From assembly GCF_019578655.1 (NCBI RefSeq), contig NC_063258.1:22386802-22450801 (forward strand): DNA of 64,000 nucleotides. Direction: 5' to 3'. The position numbers and the translations under genes were made by a program. This stretch comes from Ricinus communis (Eukaryota > Streptophyta > Magnoliopsida > Malpighiales > Euphorbiaceae). Every line of letters starts with the position of its first letter. Positions within the stretch are counted from its first letter, which is position 1. The notes beneath the pieces are model-generated. The model was not told the origin of the DNA and searched no databases. It saw nothing but the letters and a program-made list of their open reading frames with translations. Of the stretch, positions 25,385 through 37,287 are shown one piece after another.

Positions 25385-28300
25385 TTTTTTGACTGTAAAA
25401 CTCAATGTTTCTTGGCTTTTTTTTGCACAAGTAGTATTGCTGGAATATAATGGACACACAGGGAGAGTGAAACTGAGGAGCTTAATAATGACTAGAAGGG
25501 AGCAACAGAATGATTAAGGTTAGTAGATTAGGTTTGATTGTATAATATAGTCTTGTTTAACAAGGCATAGGAAAAGGGTAATTTACAATGGCAAAGAGAT
25601 TGGAAGAAGTGATTTATTTAGAATTATAAGTCTTATGGTTGGGTGCTTTGAGGTATAAGCAAAGGTGGTAGAAAAATGGGGCTATATGTATTTGATATGT
25701 CTTGCTATTTAAGCTAAACAAAAACTTCAGGAATTGGATAGACAAGAAGTACTAGTTTGTGGGATTTGGTAGGAGAGGGTCTATTTATTTGCCACTTAAG
25801 AAAGAGAGAAGAGGCCCTTTACCTTTCATCATAAACGAAAACGTTGCAATGAAACTAACGGTTTCACTTTCCACATGGGAGAGAGAGAGAGATTCTTTAT
25901 TCAATTAAGAGAACGAGACAATTGCAGTTTCGTATTGGACTGTACACTCCAACCTTACATATGGCAATATCATATTTATATACTTTTGTCTTCCTCATGT
26001 GCATCAGATGTATATATATTTGATATTATTGCAACAGAATGTGCAATTTCAAATTTAACCCACAAAAAATATCCTGGAATTCTACATGCTTTCATTTCTT
26101 TTTTCATCAAATAAGTTCTTTGATTCTGTAATTTTATATAATTTCATAAGTTTTTCTGTGAAATTCGAATTTGAAATCTCCTGGTAAAAGTCTGAAATAC
26201 CTACAACCGATTAACAACAAAAAGTTATTCATTTCCGAAACATATATATAGTTTTGCAGAAAGGTGTTAATAGCAAGGAGAATTAGATGGTTGCTTTTCC
26301 ATGAACATTTGACAGTTCGGCACTAGCACATTTCCTTTTAAAAGTTTTGCTTTCTTTCTCCCCTGCAGCTGAAACTTTACTTAAAAGCTCCATTGATGGC
26401 ACTATTTCTAGCATTTACCTAACCTTGAGCACTCCACTGCTCTACTATATCTTCTTGTGTAAAGTGAGTGAACCCATGAACACTATTATTATTTCAAATT
26501 TTTCTTTTCCATTTTTTGTTTGTTATTTACTTTAGGGTGGCCTGGCCCCCCATTACTCTCCCTATTAAATTTGTCAGCAAAACAAATTTCAGAAAATTAC
26601 AATTACACTGTTACTTCACGAACTTCATTCACAAATTCACTAGATGTTAGAGAGGCAGTCCTACTTACCATCAGGATAGCTGCAGCAGGTGGTTTTGGTC
26701 TTTATTGTGTCAGATTCCAAGGTTGTGATTGATGCTACATTAGAACAAAATCAATACACCTTGAGAGATCTGTTTAGCCATTTAGGGTATCAGGAACTCA
26801 TCCCATAATGATTACGTAGGTTAATTTTTATCTAAAATCTGGAATATATTTCTATTTATATACTAAATTAATAGATAATTAACATATAATTATTAATTTT
26901 ATATAATAAAATATGTATCATTCTCATAATTATTTTGATATAAATCTAAATAATAATTTCCCGTCATCTAATAACTTGGCCGATTGATCGGCGAGAGACA
27001 TGGGCAATTTTTTTTTTTTTCGTGTCTAGTTCTCTAGTGATCCTGTGGCATCAGATTCAACTTCTTGTGCTCTCTCTCATTACTTAATTTTTTTTAATAG
27101 TAATGATAATGATGATGATGAATTACATAAATATGCTATACTCTTTTGTTGCCAAATTGCTTCATTAAGGGATTTTCTGAATATATTTAAGCCAACTGAT
27201 TATCAATGATGAGACACTCTTAATGCATTGCTAGACATAATCTTTTAATGAGTGATGCCTAAGCCATGGCAATATAATAGTCTAATGATTGGGTGACTAA
27301 CACAAAATTCCACCCTCTGCATTTTATGGGTGTATGTACAACATAAAATTCTAATCAAAGAGGATTCCCAATATTTCAAAGGGAAGGAAAAGAAATAACA
27401 AAGTGATGTATTCTGAAACATAATTGGATTGTAATCATAAAATACTCCGTTTCTTTGTAAAAGTTACAATATCAAAAAATCAAAAATTAAATCATTTGAT
27501 AAAAATATATGTAATCTGTGTATAATAGCATAAAAAAGCCAGTAATATTTAGGTAAAGATCTAAATCTAGACAGTATAAAAAATGACTTATATAATATGA
27601 TCATAAAAATGACTTACATAAATTATATGTATAAATTTTATAACAAGCATTTATGAATTTAGGGTATGTTTGGTTCGACTGATTAATGCAGTTGGTAATT
27701 TGTGGCTAATAGTTGGTAGCTAATAGCCGATAACTGGTAGCTAAAGACTGATAAATTGAACTGTTTCGTAAAATTTTATTAGGAGTTGCTGTTAGTATGT
27801 TAAATGACGATTGATAGTATAACTTATTATTAAATATTTTTTAATTTATTATATTATATTCAATAATATAAATTATTAAAAATAACTTATAACAATTAAA
27901 AATATTATAGTTAATTTTATTTAGCTCAATTATAAAATATTTATAAATTTGATTTTAAAAATAAAAATAAAATTTAATTTCTACTAATAAAAATTTCTAA
28001 TTTTAAATATCATATTATGAATGTCATAATTATTTAACTATTAAGAATAATTTTAAAATAATAACTATTTATTGTAAAATAAAAAAAATTTAATTATATG
28101 AGATCAATTTAAAATAAATTATTATTAATAAATTTTAATAAGAATAATAATGTCCAAATAAAAAATAATCAAATATTCTATAAGCTGATAAAAAAAATAC
28201 TAAAATAGAAATAATACAGTCAGCAGCTAATTGTGACTAAATCAGCCATCAATTGTTATTTTTTAAATCTTTATTAAATACTTTAATATAACTTTCAGTG

Positions 28301-28500
28301 AGCAAAAATTACTAGCTGCATCAAATTTCTAAATCGAATACCTTCTTAGTCGATCTTCATATGAATAAGATTTCTTACTTCACATTTTCCTTGTAATTAA
28401 AAGAAAAAAAAGTGTACATAAATAAATATTATATATAATGGATCAACAAACTTTCCGCCTGCAATAATAGAAATATTAAATTAATTATTCGTCTTCGTAT
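25385..28500. other. Upstream flank of the USP-kinase gene and intergenic DNA
   Basis: 25385-25900 is the presumed promoter/5' UTR of the - strand kinase; no specific element was identified with confidence. The rest is AT-rich and includes a MITE-like element at about 27661-28347. No gene was recognised. Confidence 0.55.
27661..28347. mobile_element. MITE-like element with imperfect terminal inverted repeats
   Basis: The left end reads GGGTATGTTTGGTTCGACTG, followed by ATTAATGCAGTTGGTAATTT. The right end read in reverse gives GGTATTCGATTTAG, followed by TTTGATGCAGCTAGTAATTT, an imperfect inverted repeat of about 45 bases. The left arm also holds repeated GGTAGCTAATAG-type words. The body is AT-rich and non-coding. 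The GTTTGGTT-type end resembles hAT- and PIF-type MITEs, but no clear target duplication was found. Confidence 0.45.
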
Positions 28501-28532
28501 TGACAAAATATGTGGAGAATAAACAAGTTGTC

Positions 28533-30539
28533 CTACACATATTTAGCCATTTTCATATTATCACCAAGACGCCTGTAAGGATCTTGCATTTTCTGAACCT
28601 CCATTGCACCAAAAACACCGTACTCACTTTCATCAGGGTCGCCGCCACCACCACCACCATCATCACTAGTTTGGTCAAGTGCAAGCAATTCTTCCTTATA
28701 TTTAGCACTGTCAATCCTTGTTTGCATCACTCTGCCTCTGGAATCGTACCCTTTAAGCATGCTGACCACTTCCTTCATACTGGGTCGCTTTTCGGGCTCA
28801 TTTTGCACACATAAGGCAGCAACATTGATAGTCTGTTTAAGCTGAGTTTCATCAAAGTTTCCTCGAAGCCTGGGATCAACAAGGTCTTTGATTCTTCCTT
28901 TAATGATCAATGGCTCTGCCCATTCAGTTATAGTCCTCTTAACACCGCCGGGAAGCTTTTCTATAGGTTTTCTTCCGGTAATAATCTCTAGCAAGAGGAT
29001 TCCAAAGCTATATACATCACAACTTTCAGAGACTTTTCCCCACATTGCATATTCAGGTGCTAAGTACCCCAATGTGCCTTTAACTCTAGTTGTCATATGA
29101 CTAACACCTTCTGGTATTAGCTTTGCAAATCCAAAATCTGCAACTAATGGCTCAAAGTCTGAGTCCAATAGCACATTGCTTGCCTTTATGTCTCTATGAA
29201 TGATGTGGGGTGTAACTTCATGGTGTAGGTACCTAAGAACATTAGATTCAGAAGTTGTGTTAGAACTTGTTATTGTTTTAGGTTGTTCATAAAAACATAT
29301 CAGGACATATTGGCTACACTGACACTCAGCACCTGCACAGTGTCTAAAAAAATTTCATTTCACCTTAATTAAAAAGCATATATGTAGATTTATCTGATGA
29401 TTTTTTAATTACTTTATATGTGAAGTATTAAATAATTCTACCACGAAAGTATGGGTATAATATAATATATAAAGCACCATATTATAATATTAAATATGAG
29501 AAATGAAGCTTAGGCTATATTAGAAAAACATATTATTGTGTCTTTTCTCGTAGTTGTAAATTGACCTAAAATTGAATATCATATAGGACTTGTTGTTAAA
29601 ATTATATAAGGTGAATTTGAATTTGAATTTGAAATGAGAGTGTAGATTAGTCACTAACAAGAGGCCTTCTGCTGAACCAATGACAATCTTCATCCTCCTC
29701 CTCCAATCTAATTGCACTTCACCAGCAAATTGACCATGGAGATGAGACAATAAGCTTAGGTTAGGCATGTAATCATACACTATAAGCCGTTGATCTGTCC
29801 CAACGCAGTATCCCCTTAGCCCTAGCAAATTCCTGTGCCGAACCCTTCCAAGCACTTCTACTTCCACAGCAAATTCCATTTCTGCTTTTGAGTTCATCGC
29901 TTTCAACTTTTTCACTGCAATCTACCATCAATAAACCATAAAAATACCTTCGACTTTAGACTTCATCAAATTTAACTTAAGTGTAAATTATTGAGCCCAC
30001 AATCAAACTTTTTTAGTAATAAAATGGGAGGCATATATGCTATCTCATCCTTCATACTATAAACTTGCACTAAGTGAGTTTTTACCGTTACAACGAGTGT
30101 AAAAAAATGATTATTTCCTATGGTATAGTCTACTGCCTGTTAACCCTCGCATGGTTGAAAATAAAAATATTACATTGTATAAAAGTATCATAAAATATGT
30201 ACCTGAAGACCGTCGGTGGTTTTACCCCAGTAGACACTGCCGAATCCACCTTCTCCAAGCTTGTTATCATCACTGAAACCATTAGTTGCAGCATGTAACT
30301 CCTTGTACGTGAAAAGCCTCCATGAAGTAGCAGTATTATTCCCTCCACCAATTAAGTTTGCCCTGCCAATACACAACCAATCAAATAATATGACTGTAGC
30401 TAGTTAACACTAATGGAGTTTAGCACTCAAGCATAGAGATGAAAGATTAATATAGTATATTATTATTGAATATTGTGCATATATATTTATACCCATCATC
30501 GATCTTCTCATTGCCACAACAACTTAAGGATGATCCCAT
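28533..30539 (-). CDS. PTI1-like receptor-like cytoplasmic kinase (At3g15890 type)
   Basis: Four exons in transcript order: 30539-30493, 30362-30203, 29921-29659, 29232-28533. All introns are GT/AG, phases agree, total 1170 nt, 389 aa. The N-terminus [10 protein letters not shown] has Gly2 and two cysteines, typical of myristoylation plus palmitoylation and so plasma-membrane anchoring. The kinase has Gly-loop [11 protein letters not shown] (52-62), Lys73, HRDIKASN (169-176), DFG 189-191 and [10 protein letters not shown]. All catalytic residues are present, so it should be active as a Ser/Thr kinase. The sequence follows Arabidopsis At3g15890, annotated PTI1-like; the family acts downstream of surface receptors. 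The C-terminal tail (about 320-389) is acidic with a six-Gly run and is longer than I expect for the Arabidopsis protein. It lies about 3 kb upstream, in the direction of transcription, of the other kinase; the two are different subfamilies, not a recent duplicate pair. Confidence 0.95.
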
Positions 30540-33230
30540 AGTGCAAAAAGCTATGGGAGTACTTCCTCTCACAAGGTACTCAGTTTGATTTGTACCCTCA
30601 AAGGGAAAGCTTAATTGATCTGTTGTAAACAGAGAATATAAAGAAAAGGAAATAAATATGGCTATTTTCTATTGCAATTCTAGCCGACCCTGGCCGGCCT
30701 GTGTTTAGTAAGCAGCTGGTCTGAACGGATTTAACTAAGTATTATTAATGGAAGCTGTTTAATTAAATAATGAGTTGACAATAATTAGAAGTTAGGATTA
30801 GCTTAGGTCAGTCATTTTAGTAATAATTAATTAAAACGTAAACACTTTTTTGTCTACCATTAATTATTGCAGTTGCGATATACACTGAGTTAACCTTTTC
30901 ATCATCTAAGTGCACCTACTAGACTTAGGCTAGCAGTCTGTCGGGAAAAGATTCAAATTTAAAATTTCCTGCCTTTATTTTAACCAGAAGAAAAACTTCC
31001 ATCCAAGTAAGATCTATAATTATAAAAGACTGATATAAATATGTGTAGACGAGATGATAAGAATTTTTTCTAATTTAATTAAAATTTTAAATTCGAACTT
31101 TTGACATGCAGCTTCATTAAAATTTTTAAAACAGTGTTTTATCATCTATAAAAATTTTGCCATACATGTTCTAAATTAACTCTACATATATAATTTGATG
31201 TAATTTATTACGATTTAGTGAATCATTCACTAAACAAGTAATAAATATTAAAAAAATACATAAACAAATATTATATTATTGTAATTATAAATATTAAATT
31301 TAAAGGTAATTATTGTTTCAGAAAAAAAAAGTAATTATATTTAGTTTAACATATTGAATATATCTAAAAATCTCTTCCTTTATAACGAATAATTTATAAA
31401 TAAAGAAAGCTACTATAATTCATAAATCTTGACTTATTGATTTTTTATAAATCAAAATAAATAAAAATATTATTTGAACATAAATATATAATGGAAATAA
31501 TAATATGACTGGACCAAGATTTCATTGACCAACATTTTATCATTTTTCTTATATATATTTATCATCTATGCACAAAAGGAGTTCAATTTTTATAACATGT
31601 ATACTTTATAGACTTAATATTGTTAAAGAAAAAGAAAAGGAAGAAAGGTGTAAAAAAAGATTGTGTCGTATCAGTGTGTCTGTCTCATGCGAGTGTCTAG
31701 GAAGCTGCCAATTGGCTTCATTTTCTTAGTCAAAGGCACCATTTTGTCAACGAGTTCCATTATTAAGTATTTCCGTTGCAGCTTAAGATTACAAACATGT
31801 CATTACACACGGACAATGAAAGCATATGCTTTTATTCCTTTATAAATCACAAGTCATTATAGCATGTGCATGCCGTATTTCACATTTATAGGTATATAAC
31901 ATATTACAATGAGTATTTAACCGCCAAGGGCCCGTAGATAAGATAATAACTCTCTGTTTAATCTTTAGAATTACATTTAATTCTAGACTTAATTAAACCA
32001 TAAAATTATTTTATATTAAATATTATTTAGTACAAATATGTTAATTTATAGAATTAACTAATTTTAATTTTATAATTCTACGTTTATAGAATTATTTAAC
32101 CAGATAAATAATTGTTATAATATTAAATTACTAAAATACTCTTTGTCCTATATATAAAACTTGTATTTCTTATTTTTTTCTTAAAAAATCTTTTAAGTTT
32201 ATTCATCCAGTCTGCATCAATTTTTTGGCTTGAACTACTATTTTTTACTTTAGGATATACTGATATAAGCATAGATAATGTGAAATAAATTAAAAAATTA
32301 AGGTCATTTTAGAGAAACAAAATAAAAACTCAAGGTTATTTTAGGGATCGAAATTTTATTAATTATGCATTAGTGATCCCATTGGATATGGCTTACTAAT
32401 ATCATGGGGAGCTTGGTTTTAGGTAAGACTTATCTCATAAATTAGTTAAGTCTTTATGATTATTAAGCTCAACCTTTATCATATATACCAAACATAGTGT
32501 TACTTACTAATACTATGGCTTAGTTAAATAATCATCACGTACCAAACAAATTTCTTCTAGCTTAACTCGAGTTCGAATTTAGATATACAGCTGCATTACA
32601 ATTCTTGAGGTAATATTTTACTACTCATAAGTATCCTATTCGACACGCTCTAAATTAATTCTAGATATATGTATATAAAAAAGAAATAACTTTAACCTCT
32701 TAGAGTAAGTTATCAGGTTTTAATGGATCTCCCTTCCTCTTCTTCTACCACTTTGTCAATGAGTTCAATTATTACGTATTCTAGTTGCCGAGTAAGATTA
32801 CAGATATGTTATTACACAGTTACAACAAAAGCATATGTCTTTGTTCTTTCTATAAATTATAATTCCTTCCAGCATGCATCTAGTGTATTTTATACCTATA
32901 GATATAACATATTATATTGAGTAAACAAAAAACAAATTTTAACTTATTAGAGTAAATTATCAAGTTTTAATGGATGCTTCTCACTTCCTTTTTCATTTCT
33001 GTTACTTATTCAACAAATGGTAGATAATAGATTTTAATAATTGAAACTAAAAATTAAAAATTTAATTACTATAATTGCACTACATGCATACTAAAAAAAG
33101 CTATAAATTATAGAAAAGAGATACGTTAAAATTACAATACATGTCTTTAATATAATGAAATAGAATATAAAGCTATACAAGGGAGATTATTTTTGGACAT
33201 AAAAGGGTACATAACTTGGTAATATGTAAT
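30540..33230. other. Intergenic with an internal direct repeat
   Basis: Begins with the upstream flank of the PTI1-like gene. Holds a diverged direct repeat (31739-31914 and 32748-32924, listed separately). No gene was recognised. Confidence 0.55.
31739..32924. repeat. Diverged direct repeat (about 176 bp, two copies about 1 kb apart)
   Basis: Copy 1 (31739-31914) and copy 2 (32748-32924) share in order CCAYTTTGTCAAYGAGTTC, AAGATTACARAYATGTYATT, AAAGCATATG and ATAACATATTA. The 35 bases ahead of copy 2 (TTAGAGTAAGTTATCAGG...) recur at 32946-32977, so a third partial copy follows. Origin unknown; probably transposon-derived. Confidence 0.65.
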
Positions 33231-33234
33231 ATGT

Positions 33235-33580
33235 TTGGATAAAGGCGACATTCGATATTCGAACCCTATGAGGGAGCAAATTGCAGACTCGAGGAACAAA
33301 AATAAGTTTTGTAAGTTCCATAATGGTCATGGGTCATGACACCGAGGACTGCATTCATCTCAAAAGAGAGATTGAAAAGTTAATTGAGAGAATTAAAAAG
33401 TTAATTGAGAGAGGTCACCTTAAGCGGTTCATTGCTGGGGGAGAGGGTCAGTTCGGCAAAAGCAGAGGTTCTGGGGGATCCAGAGGATCAAGGGATAGAG
33501 ATCAGGAGAGGTCCTCGGAAAAAAAGATAGGACATAAGTGGAGATGTGAACGTGATCTTTGGCGGAGCCATGTTTGTTGC
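33235..33580 (+). pseudogene. gag remnant with CX(n)H knuckle-like motif
   Basis: Frame-shifted translation gives NKFCKFHNGHG, then DTEDCIHLKREIEKLI and RGHLKRFI. This is the zinc-knuckle-like segment of Tat gag proteins (usual form CxFHxDHGHxTxDC...LK). A small duplication of GGTCAT at about 33325-33337 causes a frameshift inside the motif. A 21-bp tandem duplication (33371-33391, 33392-33412) repeats KLIER. An Arg/Gly/Ser-rich stretch follows. Confidence 0.7.
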
Positions 33581-33664
33581 TAAAAGCTCCAAGAGAAAAA
33601 GGGGCCAAGTTATGATGGTCGAGCATGAAAAGCTCCCAGATATAGTCTTCTAAGAAAAAGATGG

Positions 33665-34007
33665 AGAGGAAATTGAGATGCCTCACCAGGACGCCCTAGT
33701 AATCTCAGAATTTATTGAGAACTACTGGGTAAAGAGGCTATTCATTGATCACGGAAGCGCAGTCAACATCATGGCTCTAAAGTGCTATAAGGCCATTGGT
33801 GGTGGGGTAATGAATCTGAAACCTTGTACGACACCACTTCTAGGCTTAGGTAGCCAACCAGTGCAACCTTTAGGAATTGCAGAGTTGACTGTGGAGCTCG
33901 GACAGAAAACTAGAAAGGTGGACAAAATAAAAGGGTTAACCAATATGTGGCGAACTTCATTCATGATAGTCGATATCCTATTCGCATACGACGTAGTCTT
34001 CGGGTGA
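33665..34007 (+). pseudogene. Retrotransposon aspartic protease remnant
   Basis: The frame from about 33678 reads HQDALVISEFIENY, then RLFIDHGSAVNIM, then PLLGLGSQ, then FMIVDILFAYDVVFG. This matches the Tat protease layout (DALVI, LVDTGSSAD, PLxGFGG, F-x-V-x-x-x-x-x-Y-N-x-I-x-G-R-P). The catalytic DTG is DHG here, so the enzyme would be dead even without the downstream stops. Confidence 0.75.
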
Positions 34008-34429
34008 CCTATGTTGATGGAAACTAAAGTAGCCATGAGCATTCACTATCTAAAGCTGAAAATACTAACTTCCATAAGGGTAATAACCGTGCTTGGCAAT
34101 TAGAAGGCATCAAGAGAATGCTATCTTACTAAGTTAAAAGGGATCTTGTCAAGCACTTCCAGTAGAAGCTCCATTACATCCAACTAAAGAGGGTCTGGCA
34201 AGGCAGAATTAATAGGGGAATTAAGAATATTCAGTTTGGGTCGAGAACTAGAGAAGTTGGTCCAAATTGGCACTGAGCATTCAGAGCAAACAACTCGGAG
34301 AGTAGATCAAGTGCTTGCTGAGAAAAAACACATGTTCGCCAGCTCGCCCTCTAAGATTGTTATTGTAGATCCGAGCATCATCTCCCATCAGCTAAATGTG
34401 AGCCCGAGCTCCATGCCCGCGAAATAAAA

Positions 34430-35190
34430 GAAGAGAAGTCTTGCACCTGAGAGGCAGATATCCATAGCGGAGGAAGTTAATAAACTGCTAAAGGCAAGAT
34501 TTATCAAGTCAGTAATGTATCTAGACTGGATAGCGAATGTGGTATTAGTAAAGAAGCCGAATGGAAGATGGCAGATGTGTGTAGAGTTCACAGATCTAAA
34601 CAGGGTGTACCCAAAGGATAACTATCCTCTACCTAATATCGATCAGTTGGCAGACTCCACTAGCAGTTATGAAGTTTACACTTTTATTGACGCTGCTCAG
34701 GGGTATCATTAGATTAAAATGTTCAAGTAGAATGAGGAAAAAACTACTTTTGTGATGGATATTGGCACCTTCTGCTACACGGTTATGCCTTTCGGTCTAA
34801 AGAACGCTGGAGCAACATACTAAAGATTGGTAAACGATATGTTTAAGGACTAGATCGATAAAACTGTGGAGGTGTATGTAGATGACATGATCATCAAATC
34901 AGCAAGGGCCGAGGATCATGCTAGAGATTTGAAAGAAGCATTCAACATCCTAAAAAGTTACCAGCTTAAGCTAAATCCTGAGCCATGTGCTTTTGGTGTC
35001 AAAGCTAGGAAATTCTTTGGATTTATGATTTCGCAAAAGGGTATAAAAGCTAATCCGAAAAAGATAAAGGCGATCATAGAAATGAGGCCACCGAGTAATA
35101 TCAATGAAGTGCAGAAGTTAAATGGAAGGATAATTACTCTTGGCTATTCATCTCTTGTTCGGCACGAAGATGCTTGCCGTTCTTAAAGAC
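34430..35190 (+). pseudogene. Reverse transcriptase remnant
   Basis: Collinear pieces are WIANVVLVKKPNGRWQMCV, DLNRVYPKDNYPLPNIDQL, FIDAAQGYH, then after a stop EEKTTFVMDIGTFCYTVMPFGLKNAGATY, then the catalytic box VYVDDMIIKS and FGFMISQKGI. The order and the Tyr-Val-Asp-Asp box identify a Ty3/gypsy reverse transcriptase. In-frame stops interrupt it; at least three (after GYH, after GATY and after MFKD) stand where related elements have glutamine. Confidence 0.85.
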
Positions 35191-35545
35191 CTTAAAGAAT
35201 GTTAAGAATTTCAAATGGACGGAGGAATGCCAAAAGGCTTTTGAGAAAATGAAAAAGTTCTTAAGCTCGCTGCCCCTACTCAGTAGATCACTGAAAGGGG
35301 AACTCTAAATTTATATCTAGTAGCAACTAAAGAAACGATAGCCTCCATATTAGTCAAAGAAGAGAATGGCGATAAAAACTGATATATTACACGAGTAGGG
35401 TTTTGAAATGGGAGAGACTAGATACCCTATGATTGAGAAGCTTGCTCTGGTGATCATCACAATGGTCATTAAGCTCAGGCAGAACTTTCAAGCACACACA
35501 GTAGTGGTCAGAACGAATCAACCGCTAAGGAAAGCATTGTAGAGG
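35190..35545 (+). pseudogene. RNase H remnant, abruptly cut
   Basis: Pieces resembling LYLYLAVSEHAVSAVLVRE, then R-Y-P-x-I-E-K-L-A-L and then VVRTNQPLRKAL are visible in shifting frames. The match stops after the NQPLRKAL box. The expected RNase H end and the integrase are absent; the sequence passes directly into the antisense ORF. Confidence 0.6.
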
Positions 35546-37287
35546 TTAACTGCAGTTTGATCAGCAAGTTTGGAGGTAAGGGACACATATTCCAGTTCTA
35601 ACTCGGCAATACGGAGATTGGCATTTCTCTTTTTTGCCATGATCGAGTTGATCTGAGTGGTAGCATTCTTAGCCTGGGCATTAGTATCTTGAAGCTCACT
35701 TTCCCACTTTTGCTCCCAAGCAGTAAATTCCTTATACTATTTTTGGAGGATATGCTCGAAGTTCTCCGCTTTGACGCGGTCATAAGAGGCTTGCTCAATC
35801 AATCGTCTCTCATAATTTTTTTGAGCATTGCCCAAAGTCACAGCCTGAAAGGTCAGACATGTATTTAAAAAGGAGAAGAAAAGAAAAGAGAAGAAAGGAA
35901 AGCCACTTGATAAGAGATAAAGTTACCTGAAGGATAAAGGACATTTGAAAGGCATGAAACTCGGAAGGATGCATGTTCTTGAGCTCCTTAATATCGGCTT
36001 TGAAGTTGATAAGGCCAGCAAGTTCTTCAGCCAAAGAAGGCATTTGGACTGTAGGACCTGCCCTGTATTTTTTCTCCAAGAAATACCGAGGATTAAGACA
36101 GTGGTTGGTGGCAAGAACGCCGACCTCCACACAATCATCCTCATTTGTCAACTGAGGATGATTTCCACAATCTCTAGAAGATGGAGGTCATATTGCCAAC
36201 GTCTGGTCTTCCGCTGGCAGCTCTAAGCTCAAGTTGGGAGTAGCTGGGTTATCCTCAGTTGTACCATGCTAAGCCGAGGCTGGTGGATGAGCAGGCAGAG
36301 CCGAGGATGAGGAAGCAGTTCTCCTGCCTTTAGTGAGTTTGATCTTCTTAAGCTGTTTCAAGTCAATCACTACAGAATGAAACAAGAAGTAAAAGATTAT
36401 ATTAGAGAAGCATAATGGGAGCCAGGAACAGTCGAACAAACAAAGGGCTGAGTAGGTATACTTGAAGAGCTATCACCTTGCTTAGCTCTCTATTGTTTGG
36501 ACATTTCAAGACCGGCCAAGAATTGATTTATGAGAGGAGTGACCGCAAGGGAAGACTCTCATTTTCTAACATTCAATAAGACTTTACAGTTGTTTAGGTC
36601 CTCCCTAAGGTTTAATTTTAGTTGCTTGGCGGCACATGCCACCTTCTCGGGAGATTAGTGTAGTCTGAAAGGATGAGAAACAAGGAAGTACCGATCTCAC
36701 TAATTGTGAATGGAGAAAATAAGACCATCTAAGATTTTGTGGCCAGCTCGGGCTCTAAGATAAATAAAGGCATGCTCTGCTACACAAGCAACTAAGTAAA
36801 AGGAGGAAAAGAAGTACGAAGTAGGAATAAAATTAAAAATTTTATATAATTGCTTAAAAGCGACTAGAAGATGTATGGAGTTGGGATGACGCTGACCTAT
36901 AGAAATATTATTATCTAAGATAATGGTATTGATAAAAGGGTCGAGGGGTAATCTAAGATTGACTTTTAAGTTCTCTTCATACAACACTAAGTGGTTTTGC
37001 TGGAGAAGTGCTATTTCCATGGAAATGCTCACGACACTCATCTAGAGTAAAATTAGAAGGATATTATATCGAGCTCTAAGATTTTCTAAGCGAGGAAGGT
37101 CCATAGTAGATGGGTACAGGTGCTAATCGTTCTCACCATCTTTAGAGAAGATTCCTTAGTTTTCATCCTCCCTTTGATTAGAGGTAAGCGCCTCTGCACC
37201 GGCTGAATCGCTAGTGAGATTTTGAGAGAGAGTTTGGTCTAACTCTTCTCCGGCATTTCTAGGACTAGTATTTTCTAAAGATTTCAT
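35545..37287 (-). pseudogene. Antisense extra ORF of the Tat element (putative 'gypsy-type transposase' domain plus coiled coil)
   Basis: Read on the - strand from an ATG at 37287, it starts MKSLENTSPRNAGEELDQTL and continues with a few in-frame stops. At about 37000-36700 it carries LKVNLRLPLDPFINTI, then a helical hydrophobic segment. This is the layout of the plant domain annotated as 'putative gypsy-type transposase', which is gag-like and not a real transposase. Downstream come an acidic linker and, at about 35830-35545, a coiled-coil-like stretch (ERRLIEQASYDRVKAENF ... RIAELELEYVSLTSKLA). Tat-lineage elements often carry such an ORF opposite to gag-pol just before the 3' LTR. Function is unknown. 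Stops at several expected Gln positions make it a pseudogene. Confidence 0.7.
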
